From Paludisphaera borealis (GTDB lineage: Bacteria; Planctomycetota; Planctomycetia; Isosphaerales; Isosphaeraceae), in NCBI RefSeq assembly GCF_001956985.1, contig NZ_CP019082.1, positions 5,146,001-5,210,000 of the forward strand: DNA of 64,000 nt. Reading direction: 5' to 3'. The translations under genes were made by a program, and so were the position numbers. The notes beneath the pieces were generated by a model. It did not search any database. It saw nothing but the letters and a program-made list of their open reading frames with translations, and was not told the DNA's origin. Positions 62,772 to 64,000 of this stretch are shown piece after piece. Position 1 is the stretch's first letter; every line of letters starts with the position of its first letter.

Positions 62772-63195
62772 GACGTCCCCTCCAACTCGAGTGGTCGGAA
62801 ACGAAGCAGTCCGAGCCGGTGGGACGACCTCGGGGCGTAAAGCAGTTTCTTCTACGTGCTCCCCCGCTTCCGGGGGGCGACAGGACGGGGTTCGACATGA
62901 AGTCGAGCCGAGGCCGGGACCAAGTTCCTTCGCGGGTTCGCGACACCAAAGCCAATGACGGCCTCTCGCCCAGGGCCGGACATCCGCAGCATAACCCAAC
63001 CCGACCCCATTTTCATGGGACGGGTTGAGCCAAAGGCTCATGACCGTTCCTTCGTCGGTTTTTTGCGTTCCGCTCGCCCGCGCCGAGGGTTTTTTTCGTC
63101 GCATCGCGCATTGTCAAAGAACGCCGGGAAAGCCGATCGTCACCCCATAGTTTACGACAGGTCGCCCGCGACTCATTCAGTGATCGGATTGTGTT
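62772..63195 (-). ncRNA. Candidate bridge RNA region, copy 2
   Basis: Same 424-bp non-coding left end as copy 1, including the paired stem-loops at the equivalent positions (about 62997-63039). It is flanked on its outer side by host DNA instead of another element, so its promoter context differs from copy 1. Confidence 0.5.
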
Positions 63196-63283
63196 GATTC
63201 GGTTGGCTTTGGCGACTTCGCTGGAGATGCGGATTCTGGCGCGGTTTGCCTTTGGGCCGTCGACGGGCCGGGCCTGAATTCCC

Positions 63284-63301
63284 TTCTCCCCTGCGGGAGA
63301 A
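63284..63301. repeat. TTCTCCC/GGGAGAA short palindrome
   Basis: A 7-bp stem with a 4-base loop. It is related to the 22-bp palindrome at 17974-17995 (shared CCCTTCTCCCC and GGGAGAA halves, similar right flank). Confidence 0.6.
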
Positions 63302-63334
63302 TGTATGCTTGCGACAGCGCTTGGCTAGGTTACA

Positions 63335-63402
63335 AGCCCGAAGCGCCAGCGAGTGAATTCCCCGCTGTCCGACCGGAAATTCACTCGCTGGCGCTTCGGG
63401 CT
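63335..63402. repeat. Palindromic element with perfect 25-bp arms
   Basis: AGCCCGAAGCGCCAGCGAGT and five more bases (63335-63359) are repeated in exact inverse at 63378-63402 across an 18-bp spacer. Non-coding, located between the IS110 pair and the small lipoprotein gene; it can form a very stable hairpin. Typical of a dispersed short palindrome. Confidence 0.85.
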
Positions 63403-63513
63403 CCATTCGGAGGCCGCCCGCGTGACTTCTCGTCAGCTCATTTTCATGAGGCCGGGTGTCGCCACGGCGTCATGATGGTTTGTATCGCCGGTCGACTGTC
63501 GAAAGCCCGCGGC

Positions 63514-63741
63514 TCAGAGATCGTTGGCGGTCGACGACTGCGCGGGGCCGGTCTGCATGGGGAGCTTGTGAGAGCGGGCGGCTCCCCTGGCGCCCGGCTT
63601 GCCTTTCAGGCCGGTTCGGACCGAGGAGTGAGCCACGGGCGCGGGGTCGGTCGAAGTGGCGTCGGGCTTGGTTTCGCAGCCCGTGGCGACCGCCAAGGCG
63701 GCCGTCGCCGCGGCGAGGAGGACGAACGTACGAATCGGCAT
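63514..63741 (-). CDS. Small lipoprotein
   Basis: 75 residues. MPIRTFVLLAAATAALAVATGC is a lipoprotein signal with the lipobox ATGC (Cys near residue 22). The mature part is short, Thr/Ala/Pro/Gly-rich and lacks a recognisable domain. It follows a DUF1559 gene by 42 bp on the same strand, an arrangement often seen in planctomycetes, where small lipoproteins trail DUF1559 pseudopilin-like genes. Function unknown. Confidence 0.7.
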   Translation of the reverse strand: MPIRTFVLLAAATAALAVATGCETKPDATSTDPAPVAHSSVRTGLKGKPGARGAARSHKLPMQTGPAQSSTANDL

Positions 63742-63783
63742 CGAGTGGGTCCTGGAATCGGGGTCGTGAATCGTTGAGAAGCG

Positions 63784-64000
63784 TTACTGGTCGGCGCTGA
63801 CGACTTCGCTGCCGGCGCGGGTGGCCATGGCGCGGTAGGCGGCGACGCTGACGCCGTCCTTGATGAACCGGACCGAGCCGTCGGCCAGCGCGAAGTTGGC
63901 TCCGCCGGGGTGCATGCTGCGGAAGCCCATGTTCCCGTAGTTCTGGCACGACGGCACGCTGATCCAGTCGGGCGGATAGAGCGCGGTCCCCAGGCAGTCG
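63784..64000 (-). CDS. DUF1559 pseudopilin-like protein, 3' end only
   Basis: The last 71 codons and stop (TAA at 63784-63786); the gene enters from the right edge. It contains the DUF1559 hallmark FRSMHPGGANFALADGSVRFI followed by KDGVSVAAYRAMATRAGSEVVSADQ. Full-length members begin with a type IV pilin-like N-terminal methylation helix and are highly multiplied in planctomycete genomes. Function unproven, probably extracellular or cell-surface. Confidence 0.9.
   Translation of the reverse strand, partial: DCLGTALYPPDWISVPSCQNYGNMGFRSMHPGGANFALADGSVRFIKDGVSVAAYRAMATRAGSEVVSADQ

Larger units (their letters stand above)
61597..63195 (-). mobile_element. IS110-family element, copy 2 of a tandem pair
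   Basis: A second 1599-bp unit directly joined to copy 1 in the same orientation. In every segment compared, the coding and non-coding parts match copy 1 at a constant offset of 1599. The flank to the right (GATTCGGTTGGC) is the other side of the original target. On the minus strand the right end of copy 2 abuts the left end of copy 1, reproducing the junction of a circular intermediate. Confidence 0.9.

Noticed and set aside
63173-63406. 77-codon minus-strand frame between IS110 and the lipoprotein gene
   Set aside because: It is translated from the palindromic repeat (EAPASE-type peptide) and the IS end; no ribosome-binding site.

Overview
The window is high-GC DNA (mid-60s percent or more by eye) from a planctomycete, most likely the Isosphaeraceae (Paludisphaera/Singulisphaera-like). 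The signs are two DUF1501 proteins, a DUF1549/DUF1553 protein, a DUF1559 pseudopilin-like gene, a planctomycete-type c-haem/WD40 protein, a sulfatase, CsrA, a very long ECF sigma factor with a membrane/TPR-like extension, a sigma-like protein with an LEPR-XLL-type leader, and many dispersed palindromic repeats. Genus assignment is inference.

Layout. 1-9.9 kb: a DUF711 (PFL-like) gene coupled to an ACT-domain gene, a DUF423 membrane protein, folC, two single-domain response regulators, small secreted or unknown proteins, a sulfatase, and an ABM-monooxygenase/iron-type alcohol dehydrogenase pair. 10-15.6 kb: a translationally coupled pair of membrane-anchored coiled-coil proteins, the first with about 450 residues of Gly/Ser-rich sequence, facing a secreted VWA protein and the leader-bearing sigma-like protein. 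16-24.9 kb: a CocE-type hydrolase, an IS4-superfamily element with 16-bp perfect ends enclosing a YciI-like passenger gene, mmsA (its stop codon lies on the element end), a thioredoxin-fold exported protein, an SDR and a PduO cobalamin adenosyltransferase. 25-36.4 kb: a PD40/TolB-like protein, DinB, a K+ channel, a glutaredoxin-like protein, a repeat cluster upstream of the giant ECF sigma factor, and an operon-like set of DUF1549/1553, DUF1501 and molybdopterin oxidoreductase genes.

36.5-48.3 kb: a multipass membrane protein, a PPC-domain protein, the c-haem/WD40 protein, a Ser/Thr kinase with an N-terminal membrane domain, a zinc-ribbon membrane protein, a second DUF1501 protein and a TolC-like outer-membrane protein. 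48.3-59.6 kb: an ArsR regulator with a histone-H1-like tail, a CusF/SCO1-type lipoprotein, a creatininase-family hydrolase and housekeeping genes (glutamate dehydrogenase, purB, rpsU, csrA, ispF, cysS, ruvC) plus an aldo/keto reductase. 60-63.2 kb: two apparently identical IS110-family elements in direct tandem, 1599 bp each, with a long 5' non-coding end of the kind that encodes a bridge RNA. 63.2-64 kb: a repeat palindrome, a small lipoprotein gene and the 3' end of a DUF1559 gene.

The most interesting signals are the tandem IS110 pair set in a dispersed AATTGGGTT-type repeat, the passenger-carrying IS4-like element, the Gly/Ser-rich membrane protein pair with repeated beta-alpha-beta modules, the sigma-like protein with an export-type leader, and at least five families of intergenic palindromes. 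No rRNA, tRNA or CRISPR array was recognised. All calls come from reading the sequence; no database search was run.
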